Source of the DNA: Gloeophyllum trabeum ATCC 11539
Taxonomy: Eukaryota > Basidiomycota > Agaricomycetes > Gloeophyllales > Gloeophyllaceae
Reading direction: 5' to 3'
Assembly: GCF_000344685.1 (NCBI RefSeq)
Contig: NW_006920413.1
Location: 191,154-255,153 of the forward strand
DNA length: 64,000 nucleotides
Positions 10,829 through 22,764 of the stretch are shown here, piece by piece. The notes beneath the pieces are model-generated. The model was not told where the DNA came from. It did no database searches and worked only from the letters and a program-made list of their open reading frames with translations. A program made the translations under genes and the position numbers. How positions within the stretch are numbered: position 1 is the stretch's first letter; each line of letters begins with the position of its first letter.

Positions 10829-13820
10829 ATGTCGACCTTTGAAGAACTCTTCAACGCTAGCACGCTGGAGGTGCTCGTCCCTCCGGCGTCCTTCGCCCTC
10901 CCGGCAACCGGCCCCGCTGACTGCCTCGAGCAGCTCAAGTCCACGGGCGAGCGCAAGACAGCTTTCTTCGGTGGGTATCTATCGGTAGCACCTTTGGTTA
11001 TATCATAACTTCTATAGACGAGAAACTCCACTTTCTCCTCGCCCTGCACCTCCCTTCGACCGAAGATGCCTCTGCCAGCCCACCCGCCACCCTCATCTCG
11101 TTCCTCTCCTACCTGCAAGTCTCTTATGAGGCCTCCTATATCCCCTCCATTCCCGCCGCTCCCCGCCCTGAGGCCTCCCCGATGCGCCTCTCGGCGCCCC
11201 CGCGCACCATGTCTCTCAAGAACCAGTCCAAACTGAACTTGAGCGTGAATGCGAACGCGAACAAACAGCACCCATCCATATTCCCGCCACACACGCCCAA
11301 CCCGACGCCCGGAGCGTCTGGTGAGGATAGGAGGTACGTGCAGGCGGAGGGCACGCTTCTCAGCGCGGGAACGTGGGGCGAAGAGGCTCCGAATACAAAG
11401 CCGGGCTCGACACCCGTAGAAGATGAAGACGCGGAGACGTTTGCGTTACTGTATTCCGAAAAGGACAAGGAGTGGATAGCGGTGTACAGGCTCGTCGTGA
11501 CAGTCGGTATGTCAAGCGTGCCACCCTAGTGCGTAGGCATTTTAACTAAGTGTCAGGACGAAACCGAAAGCCTTCCTGCGAATACCCATCTCCGACCCGC
11601 TCCTCTGCCTCACAGTCTCCACGACGCTGCGCGAGAACCCACTCCCGAACCCGCCCGCGTTCCTCGCATCCTTCTCTTCGTCCCCTCCGCCCGACACGCC
11701 AGTGGATACAGACGGACAGGGGAACGAAGAGGACGAAGAGGAAGGAGAGTTGGCCGGGTTGACGGAGGTCAACCTTCTGGAGGGGCTCGCATCTGGTACG
11801 TCCTTGCTTCCCATCCTCCCTTTGCCCCGACCCTCTCTTCTCTCGCTCGAGCATCTCACAACCAAGAAATAGGCCCGACTTTCCCGCCCCTCGACCTTCC
11901 TTCCACCCGGCTCCCTCCCACAACTCGTCAAACCGCCTTCTCCCTCCCCCCGGTCCCTTCGTCGCCCTCCTCTCCCTCCCACACTTCGCCCTCCCACCCG
12001 TCTTCACCCTCCAGCAAGTCCTCGTCCCGCCGTTCTTCCTACCGCCTCTCCGCCACACAACATCCGACTCTTCGCAAATCGCACCGTAAAACTCTGCCCA
12101 CGCTCTCAGGCTTCCGCGTGCGCCTGCGCTCCGTGCTCGTCCCCTCAGCGGAGGAGGAGGGCGAGGAGCGCACGGTCGTGCTGTGCGTCGAAGTTGAGAA
12201 CCCGCCTTCTTCTTTCTCGTATGGGTTCGCGGTCGAGCGTGTGGAGGTGGCTATATCTGGGCCAAGTGCGAGTGCGCGGTTGGTTGGGTGGGGTGCGCGC
12301 GAAGGGGACGGGGAAGAGGAGAAAGTGTTCCCCCTCCTCGTAGGCGCGGCGGAGCAGTTTAACCTCCTGTACGCCGTATCCTTCCATGAGCCCGGCGAGG
12401 GGCGCGAAGGGATGCAGCGCGCGGTGGCGATCACGATCCACGGGCGGCCCTTCCACTCTCCTACTTCCCTCTCCTCCCAGGAGCACCTCATGTACCCCAC
12501 GCGCTCGTTCGCATCCCGCTGGAACTGCATCGTCGACCTCTCCCCGGAGCGCACCGCGCACGCCGATATGGTAGCGGTGAACCAGGATGACGCGCTCCCC
12601 GCACCCGCGTCGCCCTTCCCGCAAGTGAGCACACCGCGCACGGCCACGCCCTTCACGGCGCAAGAGAAACCGGCCCCGGTCTCGCAGCAGGTCGCGGGGA
12701 GCAAGCGGCACACGCTCGCCGCGCTCGCGCCCACCACGCCCAAGTCCTCGTCGAGACTCAACCCGACGAACTACCGCTCCTCCACCTCGCTGCTTAACCC
12801 CTCGCATACGCGCGACTCCCTCAGCCCGGCACCGCGCACCGCCATCTCGCCGGCGCCGCGTTCGTCCTTCCTCCCGCCCTCGCTCGTTCTTCAACAATCA
12901 GCCCCGCGCACGCCCACCACGTTCTCCCCGCGTATCCCCAGTCCTCCCCTTCCTCGTCCGCCCTCGACGCCCACCACACCCGAGGGGCAGTACGCGCGCA
13001 CTCAAGTCCCACCGACGCCCGCGTACCCCGCTTACCCGAATTCGCCCGTGCCGCCAACGCCGTACTCGCAGGGCCCGATGGGTGGGGCGGGGAGCGTGGC
13101 GCCGAGCGTGGAGATCCGCAGGGAGCGCGGTCTGGCGGCAGGTGGCGGAGGACAAGGACAGGTCCCGCCGACGCCCGCGCCGTGGGTCACCGCGGGAGGC
13201 GCGGGGGGAGGGATGGCGCCGCTGCAGAGTATCCAAACGCAGGCGGACAAGAGCGTGCGCGAGCCGATTGTGGTGTCGATCGGTTTACTGCACGACGAGG
13301 AGGATGAGGGGAGGGAGGGCAGGATATATCCCCTCGACCGGTTCACGCTGGATATTTTCGTGTTTAACCAGAGCAGCTGGATCCGGCGGTTCGAGGTGAG
13401 CTACCCGCCGCGCGCGAGGCGCAGGCTGAGGGAGAGTGTGAGGGAGAGTGGCGGGTATTTCCCGAGCGTGACTGCTCCTGTTGAGAAGGAGAGAGATACG
13501 GGCCCGGGGATTATGCCGCTCGAGAACCGGGTGAGAGTGGGGTGAGTCAGGTCGTTCGTGTGTGGCATATGGAGTAACGCTGAGATGGCGTGCCAGACCG
13601 CTGCGCCCGGAGACTTGCCAGTCGGTGCGGATGGAGTTCCTCGCGCTTGCGCCGGGCGTGCATACGATCGACACGCTGGTCCTGACGGATATCGAGTCGG
13701 GCAAGTCGATGAACTTGAGGTATGTGTTATTCCCTCACTATCGTTGCCCAGTTGAAATGGTAAATTCCTTTCCGTAGGTCGGTGATGGATATTGTGGTCC
13801 ATGACCCTAGTGGTATATAG
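10829..13820 (+). CDS. TRS65: TRAPPII complex subunit Trs65
   Basis: Trs65 is a fungal-specific subunit of TRAPPII, the Golgi exchange factor for Ypt31/32-type Rabs. Six exons with consistent phases (10829-10970, 11018-11506, 11571-11795, 11873-13541, 13597-13719, 13778-13820) give 896 aa. The N-terminus starts MSTFEELFNASTLEVLVP. The C-terminal immunoglobulin-like domain carries the family signature FLALAPGVHTIDTLVLTDIE and ends with a VMDIVVHDP strand. The middle (about residues 440-660) is a Pro/Ser/Thr-rich insert that looks disordered and explains the length compared with yeast. The third-exon acceptor (CGAAAG) was chosen because it alone restores the frame. The gene is divergent from COG3 and convergent with SNX3, with a 355-bp gap. 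Confidence 0.82.
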
Positions 13821-14175
13821 CTGCAGTCCGTTGGAATGTTGATATCATTATTACCTTGCTTTTCCTTACAGTCTGCGTGCCATCGCCTTTCGCTGAGAAT
13901 TGGGATAAGCAACACTGCATGTTATCATCGAGACGTGGGGCCATGATAAAAGGCAGTGATGATACGTGATGTTTGAAACCGCAATCCCATAAATTACCTT
14001 GCGTTTCATATATCAGCGTTTCGGGGCGACAGCATAACCAACAACACCAACTAGTATCATGAGGGGACATTAAATGACAAGAAGAGACGAGGGAATGTAG
14101 AGATAGCAAGACTGCGAACGGGAGACGAATGATAGGGGGTACATGGAGGCTGCAGCTCAACTGCGAAGGGACCCT
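13821..14175. other. Shared 3' intergenic region of TRS65 and SNX3
   Basis: A convergent gene pair flanks this 355-bp stretch. It should hold both polyadenylation regions. No gene is seen. Confidence 0.5.
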
Positions 14176-14889
14176 CTACAGCCATTGGGACTTGTCCCAT
14201 GCAGGGTCCTGCAGGAACGCGCACAATACCTTGCTTCCAGTCTGCGCAGCAGGAACAGTCAAGAATAGGCGCCGCACCCCATCACAAGACACGACGTACC
14301 TGCAGCAGCGGATGTCCAGCAACGACAGTCAAGAACCGCTCCAAACCCTCCCGCCTCGCCTCGATGACTTCGTCCGAGAACCGGTTGGTGAAGACCTTGC
14401 CGGGCAGCGGGGGGATGTTGACGCGCGTGGACTCGCGCTCGAGGATGTCCCGGAAGGCTTCAAAGTCGGAGTAGCGCCGGCGGACGACGGAGTGGCGTAG
14501 CTTGAAAGCAGGGATGTTGGTCTACACATCATACCCAATCATAAGCAATTACGGGTAGCTTCAAGGAAGGGGATGCTGAGGACCTTGGTCACTATCTCAT
14601 AGTCAGTAAACATCTTCCGGCCGAAGCCTAGTCCAAATTGAAACAACGTCAGCGCGCTGTAGTCTGTCTGTACTTGGGACGCACCGTGTGTCTGCGGGTT
14701 CCTCACTTCAATCTCCAAAAAGCTCTCCGGCACGCTGTACATCTCCTCAATCTACAGACCAACCTGCGCGTGTCAGCAGTCCTTGCGTTTTGCTCCGAAT
14801 ATCCTTCACGACGTGCTTACAGTCTGCGAGCGACCGGTAATCCTGGGCTCGTCGAGCGCTGGACGCGCGAAGGGCGATGGGGTCGTCAT
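14176..14889 (-). CDS. SNX3: Sorting nexin 3 (Grd19-type PX protein)
   Basis: SNX3 binds PI3P on early endosomes through a PX domain and works with retromer to return cargo to the Golgi. Five exons (14889-14821, 14751-14685, 14627-14584, 14521-14300, 14241-14176) give 155 aa, close to the usual 140-165. The PX domain covers almost the whole protein: [18 protein letters not shown], then [18 protein letters not shown] with the PI3P-binding RR(Y) motif, then [16 protein letters not shown] and RREGLERFL. An upstream ATG at 14933 is in a frame that closes at once, so the start at 14889 is preferred. All introns are in expected phases. Confidence 0.93.
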
Positions 14890-15152
14890 CGTCGTGAGCG
14901 TTCAAGGGAGTCGAGTGCTCGGTAGGCGCTCATGATCATTGCATCGGAACCTAGGTGACTGAGTCACACGCTGTCACACAAGCGCTCGTGAAAGGCAGGC
15001 CGTCTGCGAGATTTCCTGTAAAGGCCGTCTAGGCACTACTGCCAGTACAACGTTGGAGTCACGAATACAGAGAATAAAATTCCCAAGCATATGCCAATGG
15101 ATACGGGGATAATAGAGGAAGCATAGGGACGTAAGCCTGCCAATGGCTTGGT

Positions 15153-16064
15153 TCAGTTCGGCACAACCGACTCGACCTCGTCCCAATCCCCCAACTCCTC
15201 CATCTCCGCTTCGTCTATATCTCTTTTCCTGGTCTCATCCACCCCGTTGCTACAGTCATCATCCAGCGCCCTCTCAATGAGCTCGGGGTCGGGCACGAAC
15301 ACCCTATCCCCAACCTGCACGTCACCCGAGGGGGCATACAGCTCCAGCCCGCGCTTCGTGCGGTAGACCTGCCCGGGAGGCTCCGTCCCATTGCTGGGAA
15401 GGTCCCGCCGCGTCGCAGGTGCACCGTGCTGAAACTCCTCCCCGTCGTTCTTGCATTGGCCGAAGGGCGCGACGCAGAACGCAATGCTGTTGAAGCTCTT
15501 GAAGGTGACCGTGAACTTGTCGTTCGCTTTGAGATTCCTGTAGAAGCTGGAGAGGGACCCTCCCTGGCCTGACAAGAGCACCCCAATCAATTACTTTCCG
15601 GATGGTGTGTCTGGTGACTAATGCTTACTGCGGCATTCATCGATGCTCACGCACCTTTGAGTTGCATCAGCATCATGAGACGCTTGTATGAGCTCCAACG
15701 ACTTACCGCGTCACCGCCGACGCCCCTCCCTGCGCCGTCGACGCGAATGGATACTCATCGCACGTAGTCTTCTTATCCGTGCGGCCTTTGCACCGGTTGT
15801 TCGTAGTACACCCGGCGGCGTTCCGCCTGCCCTTCTTCACCGTCGCGGACGGATTGTCGAAGGTGAGCTGGCTAGGCTCATGCTTGCAATTGATGGCGAA
15901 GCACATGTTCTTGCATGTCTCTATGTAATGCATGGTAGGATTAATGTAATGCATAGCAGCTGAACAAGAGTAGGATATGCACCGGGAATGCGGGTACAGT
16001 CAAACACGACGCTCGGGATCGCGAAGGCTGAGCCAGCAAGCAGCAAGAGGAGGAACGTCTTCAT
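15153..16064 (-). CDS. Secreted NucA/NucB-type deoxyribonuclease
   Basis: Four exons (16064-15983, 15920-15707, 15654-15629, 15568-15153) give 245 aa. Residues 1-15 are a typical signal peptide (MKTFLLLLLAGSAFA). The DNase_NucA_NucB signature follows: a CKGRTDKKTTCDEYPFAST block with the acidic Asp-Glu pair, a glycine-rich GG turn, the SIDECRSQGG segment (partly from a 26-nt exon) and a SFYRNLKANDKFTVTF strand. Many paired cysteines fit a secreted enzyme. Bacterial members are secreted DNases; I infer the same here. The C-terminal 60 residues are acidic and extend beyond the domain. A TATA box lies 72 bp upstream of the ATG. The family is mainly bacterial, so transfer is possible, but the introns show long residence in a fungus. 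Confidence 0.82.
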
Positions 16065-16135
16065 AATGTAGATGGTAATCTTGAGTATCTGACACAGTAC
16101 CTGTCAGATGAGGACCTAGTGGTGAATTTACCTCG

Positions 16136-16143
16136 TATTTATA
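16136..16143 (-). promoter_or_regulatory. TATA box of the secreted nuclease gene
   Basis: TATAAATA reads on the minus strand and ends 72 bp before the ATG at 16064, as expected for a regulated fungal promoter. Confidence 0.55.
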
Positions 16144-17031
16144 ACAGCTAGCAGTCGGTGGGCAGACAGCGCCGCATCTGAGCCGAGTAGCAGAAGCGAT
16201 CCTCGTGGTACAAAGGTCGGGGGATACGGAGGTGCGCATATCGATGTACAACGAGTCGAAACCGCCCGTTGAATCAGCGCCGGAGACTATGTCGTATACG
16301 GCCATGTTGACATGAATTGAGATCAGGAATTCTTGTTGTTCTGAGTTAAGACGCTTGCGGAGCGTTCACAAGTGTTACTTGACAGATGTAATGTTTGTCG
16401 TTCAGAGACAGGGAAGCACGAAGGCATCAGCAGCGCAGAAGACGGTGATGTACCACAGCTCAGGTGCCCGCACATCCTGGTACCACGCGGAGGCACGCTA
16501 CTGAACTGTTGGTACCACTCGGCAGATCGGTGTTTAGTACAAGTGCTTTCCGGGCGAATAATGTGAAAGACGATCGATCTGTCGTGAATGTCGTGCGGGG
16601 AATATGGCGGTGAATACCTTCAGACACATCGACACTGGCAATGGCATGTATCTCGACGTGCTCGTCTTCAATGGGAGTATCACAAGGTGTTCGGGAGCCC
16701 AGGACACGTATAAGTGGAGAGCCAAATAGCCTCACATCCGAGACGTATGGAAGGATGGAACGGGCGTTCGTTGATTCCGAGACCCACTGCATCTTTTCCG
16801 GATAGTTACTCGGAGGCCTGTCATTATAATGTTACCTCTCAGAGAATCGGAGCTAAGCTGACGGCAGACGCCGGGGACATATTGATAGTATGACATCAAG
16901 CTGTGATGAGTTCCCTTAAGAGAGCAATATTGCAACAGATGTTTTTCGATTCTCTGTTCTGCAGCTACGGTTAGTCCCCCCTCTTTGAGTGCGGTGTGGT
17001 CAGGAGCTTTACCTATTTCACATAGTTCTCG
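16144..17031. other. Intergenic, no confident gene
   Basis: It holds the promoter of the nuclease gene (minus) and that of the plus-strand gene at 17032. A minus-strand frame of 110 codons (16792-16460) is open but is rejected for now because its possible 5' exons overlap the start of the better-supported plus-strand gene. Confidence 0.4.
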
Positions 17032-17508
17032 ATGCCGAACAAGCCGGTTCACGTTTACATACCCTTCGATGGAGTGGCGGATAAAGTGAAGCGAGGAATC
17101 ATAGACAAGATCAACGAGCCTAACAAGGAGTTCGACTTCGCCGAGCCCCCGATTGCAGCTGCTCCAGCGCTCGACGCTTCCGAGCTACCGGAGGGCGACG
17201 CGATCCCGAACCATGCAGAAATCAAGCTAGAAGAGGCTATACAAAAGGAGCTCCAGTACGGCCAGGAATGCGGGCGGGGTACCGCGTTCTTCATCTGGGC
17301 AGAAGGTTCGGCATTGCAGGCCTCCGACCCGACCGTACAAGTCATACATGTGTGGCCTCCCGAGAAAGAGGGGGATAAGCCGAAGGTGCAGGAGATACGA
17401 GCAGAGCTGGGGCAGGTAGCCGGGATTGTTAATTGTGTCGAGTCAGGGAACCAGAGTTTTGAAGAGTGCCAGGAGTGGGCGGGGCCCGATGGGGTCGTCA
17501 GAGCGTAG
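17032..17508 (+). CDS. Small acidic hypothetical protein
   Basis: A single open exon of 158 aa beginning MPNKPVHVYIPFDGVADKV. I do not recognise it. The protein is acidic, without signal peptide or membrane segment, and has two parts: an N-terminal VHVYIPFDG strand with a charged helix, and a C-terminal region with FFIWAEGSAL and VQVIHVWPPE strands and two cysteines near the end (NCVESG and FEECQEW). Codon use and amino-acid composition look coding throughout. An untranslated upstream exon is possible, because CACATAG ends just before the start. Confidence 0.65.
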   Translation: MPNKPVHVYIPFDGVADKVKRGIIDKINEPNKEFDFAEPPIAAAPALDASELPEGDAIPNHAEIKLEEAIQKELQYGQECGRGTAFFIWAEGSALQASDPTVQVIHVWPPEKEGDKPKVQEIRAELGQVAGIVNCVESGNQSFEECQEWAGPDGVVRA

Positions 17509-18056
17509 CAGATTCAGTTTGTAGTAGAGCCGCTCATAGTGCCACACTGGCGTTACCGTAGCCATCCGATATTCGGGGGATAGAGCAGTGAATAAATAAC
17601 TCAGGGGCAGCAATAAGCCAAGGAAAAGTACGTTTATACAAGTGATAAGCCCAGTGATGTGGCATTTACTGGCATTTGTTGTCGCAAGATTGGTTTAAAT
17701 GTTTCCCCAGGCCTTAGACAAAGTCTCCAGAGCCTGCAGGCATACTTTCAAGGCAGTCTTTGAGATGACTAACTCGGAATGAGCGCTGTGATGGTGCAGT
17801 CCCAACTTGTAATGGTGGCAGAGAAAATTAAAGTGCGGACGGAGGCTGTGCAAGAGTTAGGGTGGATACTACGTTGGCAGTGGGCATCACCTTTGACCAT
17901 CGTCCTGAGCATGATGCAGTCGCTCAAAACTTCCACTGATATAACAGGTTGTGTCAATATAAGCAGAATACAGTGATTCTATCGCTACATTACTTATTTT
18001 TCTACCCATAAGGCCCGACTTCATTGAAACTCGCAACAAATCATACGTCTCAGATT
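17509..18056. other. Shared 3' intergenic region
   Basis: This lies between the convergent orphan gene and ADE6. Only short, non-coding-looking frames are present. Confidence 0.5.
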
Positions 18057-21000
18057 TTACTCTGCACACCATTTTCGCGCACTTTGGAACAATCTGAACC
18101 ATGGACCAGTACCATTCCACGCATCCTTGATTTCCGGGGGATACCAGCTATTGCTCTCCAACGTCACGACACGTTCCGGGTGAGGCATCAACGCAAGCAC
18201 CCTCCCATCCGGCGTTTGAACGCCCGTAATGCCCGCGGGACTCCCATTAGGGTTAAGCGGATACATCTCCGTCGGCTGCTTCTGCGAGTCGACGTACCGC
18301 AAGCCAACCAGACCTTGCATCTCGAGGGACCGCTGCTGACCCTGAGTAGTGAATGTTGCCCTGCCTTCTCCGTGTGCCACGGCGATAGGGAGGAAAGACC
18401 CGATCATTTCCCGCAAGAAGACCGAGGACTTGGTCACCGCCCCGTCATCAACCTCCACTATACACACCCTTCCCTCGAACCTCTCGCTCTTATTTACCTT
18501 GAACTCCGGCCAATCCTGCGCACCAGGCACGATCTCTTTCAACGCGCTCAAGAACTGGCAACCATTGCACACCGCCAGGGTGAACGTATCCTTCCTTGCG
18601 AAGAACTCTGAAAATTCCTTCCTCGTCCGGTCGTGAAGCAAGACTGACTTCGCCCAGCCCCGTCCAGCTCCAAGTACGTCACCGTACGAAAACCCTCCAC
18701 ACGCTGCGAGGCCACGGAAATCGGCGAGGCTCGTCGAGCCGGAGAGGATGTCCGACATGTGGACGTCCACAGCGTCGAAGCCTGCAGCAGTGAACGCCCA
18801 CGCCATCTCGATATGTCCGTTCACGCCTTGCTCCCGTAGGATCGCGACCTTTGGCCGGCTGGAGAACGACGGGGCCGGCTCATAGGTGAACGTGAGGTCG
18901 TAGTAAATTCCCCGGTAGGTCTCATCCTTTATGAGCGAATACTCCTGCCCTGAACCTTCCGGATTGTCCCGCAATGACTGCATGCGGTAAGATGTCTCAG
19001 CCCAGGCAGCCTGCAGCTGAGGCCTCGAGCTCTCAAAGACAACCTCGGACTTGTGGATGAAGCTGATAGTTTGGTCCCCTGGCTGGAAGTTGACGTGCCC
19101 AATAACGTGGATATACGATGAAGGGAAACCTGCGCGAACGAAGGCGTTGCTGACGTCGCCAAGGTGCCTCTGGTGGACCTGCATGACCGCGCCGAGTTCT
19201 TCATTGAAGAGCGCCGAAACAAAGTCCTTTTTGTCGTGGATGAAAGAGTCAAGGTTGACTTCCACTCCTACGCGACCCGCGAAGGCCATCTCTGTGATAG
19301 TGGTGAACAACCCGCCGTCGGATCTATCATGATACGCTAATACGGCGTCCGGTGCAGCCTTCCTCACCGACTGGCAACCGTTTAAGAATGCTCTGAGGAC
19401 CGACGCATCCTCCACGTCGGGGACAACATCGCCAATCTCGCTGAACACTTGAGCTAGCGCGCTGCCACCGAGCCTTTGCTTTCCGCCGGCCAAGTCGAAG
19501 AAGACCAACATCGTTTGCTGACCGTTCGCTACCTTCAATTCAGGGGTCCAAGTCTTCTCGACGTCCTCAACCGCCGCGAACGCGCTGATCACGACTGAAA
19601 CGGGCGCAGAGACTTCTCTATCTTCGCCGCTCTTCCCGTCCTTCCATTTCATCGCCATAGACATGGAGTCCTTACCGACTGGGATACCGACACCCAGAGC
19701 CGGACATAAGTCCATGCCGATAGCTTGGACAGCCTCGTATAGGGCCTTCCCCTCACCACACTTTCCAGCGGCGCACATCCAGTTCGCACTGAGCTTCACC
19801 CTACTCAAGGCGTTGGTGTTTGAAGCAGATCCGGTCCCGACGTACGAGGCGGAGAGGTTCATCAGCGACTCAGCGACGGCCATTTTCGCGCTAGCTGCAG
19901 GATTAATCAAAGCAATAGGAGGTCTCTCTCCCATAGCCATGGCTTCTCCGCGCTTGACGCCGAAGCCGTAGGTAGCTCTCGTCACAGCACAATCAGCCAC
20001 CGGCACCTGGTATGGTCCAACCATCTGGTCGCGCGTTACCAGACCAGTAATAGTACGGTCTCCGATGGTGATCAAGAAAGATTTGGAAGCGACTGCCGGG
20101 AGGTGGAGGACCCTGTCGACGGCAGCGGCAATGCGCTCTTGGAGTGATAACGCAGGCAGGTACTTGCTCAGCGAAACGTCAAACGGGACGAATGACACGG
20201 ACTGCGTCTCGTCGGTCCTGTGCATCTTCGGCGGCTTCCCGAACAGCATCTCCATCTTGAGCCTCACGACGTCCTGGCCCAGTAGCCTATCACTGACAAT
20301 CAGTATTTCTTCAGCGGTGGCCTCACCCACGATGCCGAACGGGCAGCGTTCCCGATCGCATATGCTCTTGAAAGTCTCCTCCATTCCAGACTCAGGACTA
20401 ACGGCTAGGACATAACGTTCCTGTGACTCATTGCACCATATCTCCATTGGCGACATCGAGGTATCCGCGACAGGCACGTCCCGAATCTCAATCTTTGCTC
20501 CCAGTCCAGAGTCGTGGACCAACTCCGGTAGAGCGTTGGACAAGCCGCCGGCGCCAACGTCGTGGATACTCGTTATCGGGTTGCCAGCAGCTCCGAGGTT
20601 CACGCACGAATCGATCACCTCCTGGCACCTCCTCTCCATCTCAGCGTTGTCCCGCTGCACCGACGCAAAGTCCAGATCACGACTGCCCTCGCCACTCTTA
20701 CGGCTACTCGCAGCGCCGCCACCCAAGCCAATCAATAGACCCGGCCCGCCGAGTACTACCAGCTTTGCGCCGACAGGGATCTTCGACTTCAACGCGAAGT
20801 ACGGACGGACGTGGCCGTACCCGCCAGCGAGCATTATAGGTTTGTGATAGCCGCGGATCTCCTCGCCCTTGGCACCGGGAACGCGCTGCAGGAAGGTACG
20901 GAAGTACCCAGCCAAGCCCGGCCGACCGTACTCGTTGTTGAACCCGCAGGCACCAAGGGGGCCTTCGATCATGATGTCCAAGGCACTCGCAACGTCTTCA

Positions 21001-22211
21001 GGCTTGCCAATACCATCGACTGAATCTGCACCTTGGTTCTCTGATCCGTTGGTCTCCCATTCCCTGAGGAATCCCGGGATGAGTAGATTGCTCACGGTGA
21101 ACCCGGTTAGGCCGGCCTTAGGTTTTGATCCCCTACCAACCGCACCCTCGTCTCTGATCTCTCCGCCAGAGCCGGTGGCAGCACCTGGGAAAGGAGAGAC
21201 TGCTGTAGGGTGGTTATGGGTCTCGACTTTACACAAGATCGGAGCATCCTCCACGCTGGTCTGGTACACACTCGAGCATCCTGGATTGGACTCGTTGGAC
21301 ACGCCGAACCGAGGGATCTGGCTATGACCGGTGAATACAGCAGCGTTGTCAGAATAGGCAGAGATAGTGTAGAAGCCGCTGATCGCCTTCTCGGTGTTGC
21401 GAATCATCTGGAAGAGGCTGTTTGGCTTCGGCTGAGAGTCGATAGTCCAGAACGCGTTAAATATTTTATGTCTGCAGTGCTCAGAGTTGACTTGCGCGAA
21501 CATGAAAAGCTCGGCATCGGTGGGGTTACGCTTTGGGGAAGAGGAAAGGAAGGCGGATACCAGGTAGTTGATTTCGTCCTGAGCTAGAGCAAGGCCGAGT
21601 CTTGTGTTGGCAGTGACGAGTTTCTGGCGAGCATCTTCGTATGAGGCAGAGGACGTGGTCGTTGTATCCTGCAGTTCGACTATCCTTAAAGGAGCAGGCG
21701 ATGAATGGGCGAACATTGTGGTCGGCTCTGGTAAAGTCAATTGGACCGTCTGAGTCATTCGGTCATGGATCAGGTTAGAGAAAGAGGCGATGTCTGAAAG
21801 AGACAGTGTGGAGCCGTCCGTGGTGGTGAACGCGTATACGTAGCCTCGCTCGATCCGCTGTACGTGCTGACCTAGGTTACACAAATGCGCAATGTCGGTG
21901 GCTTTGCTTGACCATGGGGAAATGGATCCAGCTCGGGGGACTACGTATGCCACATTGGACCCTGAATGGATGACTTTCGTGGTGGAAAGCAGGGTGATCG
22001 CGTCGCCATAATTGAGCAATTGATCCAGGATTTTGCGGGCCGCGGAATCAGGACTTGCCAGCTCAGCTTCAGCTTCGGGCGAGGTACTATCGACCAGGTG
22101 GACATATACAGCATCGAGAGAATTGATCCGAGGGCAGAACTTTTGTACGGCCTCCAGCAGCGTATCACGCCTGGACGGCGAAACCGCAGACGATCCCAGG
22201 ATAGACAGCAT
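18057..22211 (-). CDS. ADE6: Phosphoribosylformylglycinamidine synthase
   Basis: This enzyme catalyses the fourth step of de novo purine synthesis: FGAR plus glutamine and ATP give FGAM. It is a single uninterrupted frame of 1384 aa, near the usual 1300-1350 of the large eukaryotic form. Domains in order: N-terminal PurS-like and linker region to about residue 220, the first AIRS-type ATP lobe with [14 protein letters not shown] and [20 protein letters not shown], the GGYGHVRP and GLGGGAASS motifs, a second lobe with LIGVP-type [13 protein letters not shown], and a C-terminal class I glutamine amidotransferase with [17 protein letters not shown], the nucleophile Cys in [10 protein letters not shown] and the His-Glu of MPHPERVV. 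All catalytic residues are present. The start at 22211 is the first ATG of the frame. The lack of introns in 4.1 kb is notable beside its intron-rich neighbours. Confidence 0.96.
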   Translation of the reverse strand: MLSILGSSAVSPSRRDTLLEAVQKFCPRINSLDAVYVHLVDSTSPEAEAELASPDSAARKILDQLLNYGDAITLLSTTKVIHSGSNVAYVVPRAGSISPWSSKATDIAHLCNLGQHVQRIERGYVYAFTTTDGSTLSLSDIASFSNLIHDRMTQTVQLTLPEPTTMFAHSSPAPLRIVELQDTTTTSSASYEDARQKLVTANTRLGLALAQDEINYLVSAFLSSSPKRNPTDAELFMFAQVNSEHCRHKIFNAFWTIDSQPKPNSLFQMIRNTEKAISGFYTISAYSDNAAVFTGHSQIPRFGVSNESNPGCSSVYQTSVEDAPILCKVETHNHPTAVSPFPGAATGSGGEIRDEGAVGRGSKPKAGLTGFTVSNLLIPGFLREWETNGSENQGADSVDGIGKPEDVASALDIMIEGPLGACGFNNEYGRPGLAGYFRTFLQRVPGAKGEEIRGYHKPIMLAGGYGHVRPYFALKSKIPVGAKLVVLGGPGLLIGLGGGAASSRKSGEGSRDLDFASVQRDNAEMERRCQEVIDSCVNLGAAGNPITSIHDVGAGGLSNALPELVHDSGLGAKIEIRDVPVADTSMSPMEIWCNESQERYVLAVSPESGMEETFKSICDRERCPFGIVGEATAEEILIVSDRLLGQDVVRLKMEMLFGKPPKMHRTDETQSVSFVPFDVSLSKYLPALSLQERIAAAVDRVLHLPAVASKSFLITIGDRTITGLVTRDQMVGPYQVPVADCAVTRATYGFGVKRGEAMAMGERPPIALINPAASAKMAVAESLMNLSASYVGTGSASNTNALSRVKLSANWMCAAGKCGEGKALYEAVQAIGMDLCPALGVGIPVGKDSMSMAMKWKDGKSGEDREVSAPVSVVISAFAAVEDVEKTWTPELKVANGQQTMLVFFDLAGGKQRLGGSALAQVFSEIGDVVPDVEDASVLRAFLNGCQSVRKAAPDAVLAYHDRSDGGLFTTITEMAFAGRVGVEVNLDSFIHDKKDFVSALFNEELGAVMQVHQRHLGDVSNAFVRAGFPSSYIHVIGHVNFQPGDQTISFIHKSEVVFESSRPQLQAAWAETSYRMQSLRDNPEGSGQEYSLIKDETYRGIYYDLTFTYEPAPSFSSRPKVAILREQGVNGHIEMAWAFTAAGFDAVDVHMSDILSGSTSLADFRGLAACGGFSYGDVLGAGRGWAKSVLLHDRTRKEFSEFFARKDTFTLAVCNGCQFLSALKEIVPGAQDWPEFKVNKSERFEGRVCIVEVDDGAVTKSSVFLREMIGSFLPIAVAHGEGRATFTTQGQQRSLEMQGLVGLRYVDSQKQPTEMYPLNPNGSPAGITGVQTPDGRVLALMPHPERVVTLESNSWYPPEIKDAWNGTGPWFRLFQSARKWCAE

Positions 22212-22739
22212 ATCTGCGGGAGTTGACTGTCATTCACAACACCGTATGGCGTGTTCAAACAAATAACACTCACTCTCGCTCCAAGCTGCTTCCCTAAATC
22301 ACCTTCTTTCCAGGATTTCCTCCCGGTGTAACACGTTGAGTCCCGGGATCAAGAGCTCTGTAATTCGCGTCGATTCATCAGAGCACTCCCCACAGCCAAG
22401 CTCTAAGTCGTACTCACTCGGATTGCTGTCAGGAAGAAACCCCTCCGTGCCCTCTGTAGCGAGTCGTCCGCTGACTTGGGTCCTTGAGGAAAGCCGAAGA
22501 TTGGGGAGCTCCTAGCAGCGATTCGGATGAGAGACATTTTTTGACGATAAGATCGACAAGCCCCCAAAGGGCAGTCAACAAGGGCTTATGTAATACTTTG
22601 AAAGGTACTTATATTAGTTTATTTTGCTTGATTAGTTTTGCCGTTTTTCAAGCTTACCTGTTGGTTCTCTCGATCCATTGCCACCACTGGCAAGGAATAG
22701 CCTGAGCCCATTGTTGCTTGAGGACTCCCGCGAAGGTCC

Positions 22740-22764
22740 TGATGGTCTGATGGTCTGATGGTCT
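22740..22764. repeat. Tandem TGATGGTC triplication
   Basis: Three perfect copies of an 8-bp unit upstream of ADE6. No function is evident. Confidence 0.7.

Noticed and set aside
12145..12897. 250-codon minus-strand frame
   Set aside because: Arg/Gly-rich antisense shadow of the TRS65 coding exon, produced by high GC.
16460..16792. 110-codon minus-strand frame with possible upstream exons reaching 17052
   Set aside because: The upstream exons would overlap the start of the better-supported plus-strand gene at 17032, and no family was recognised.
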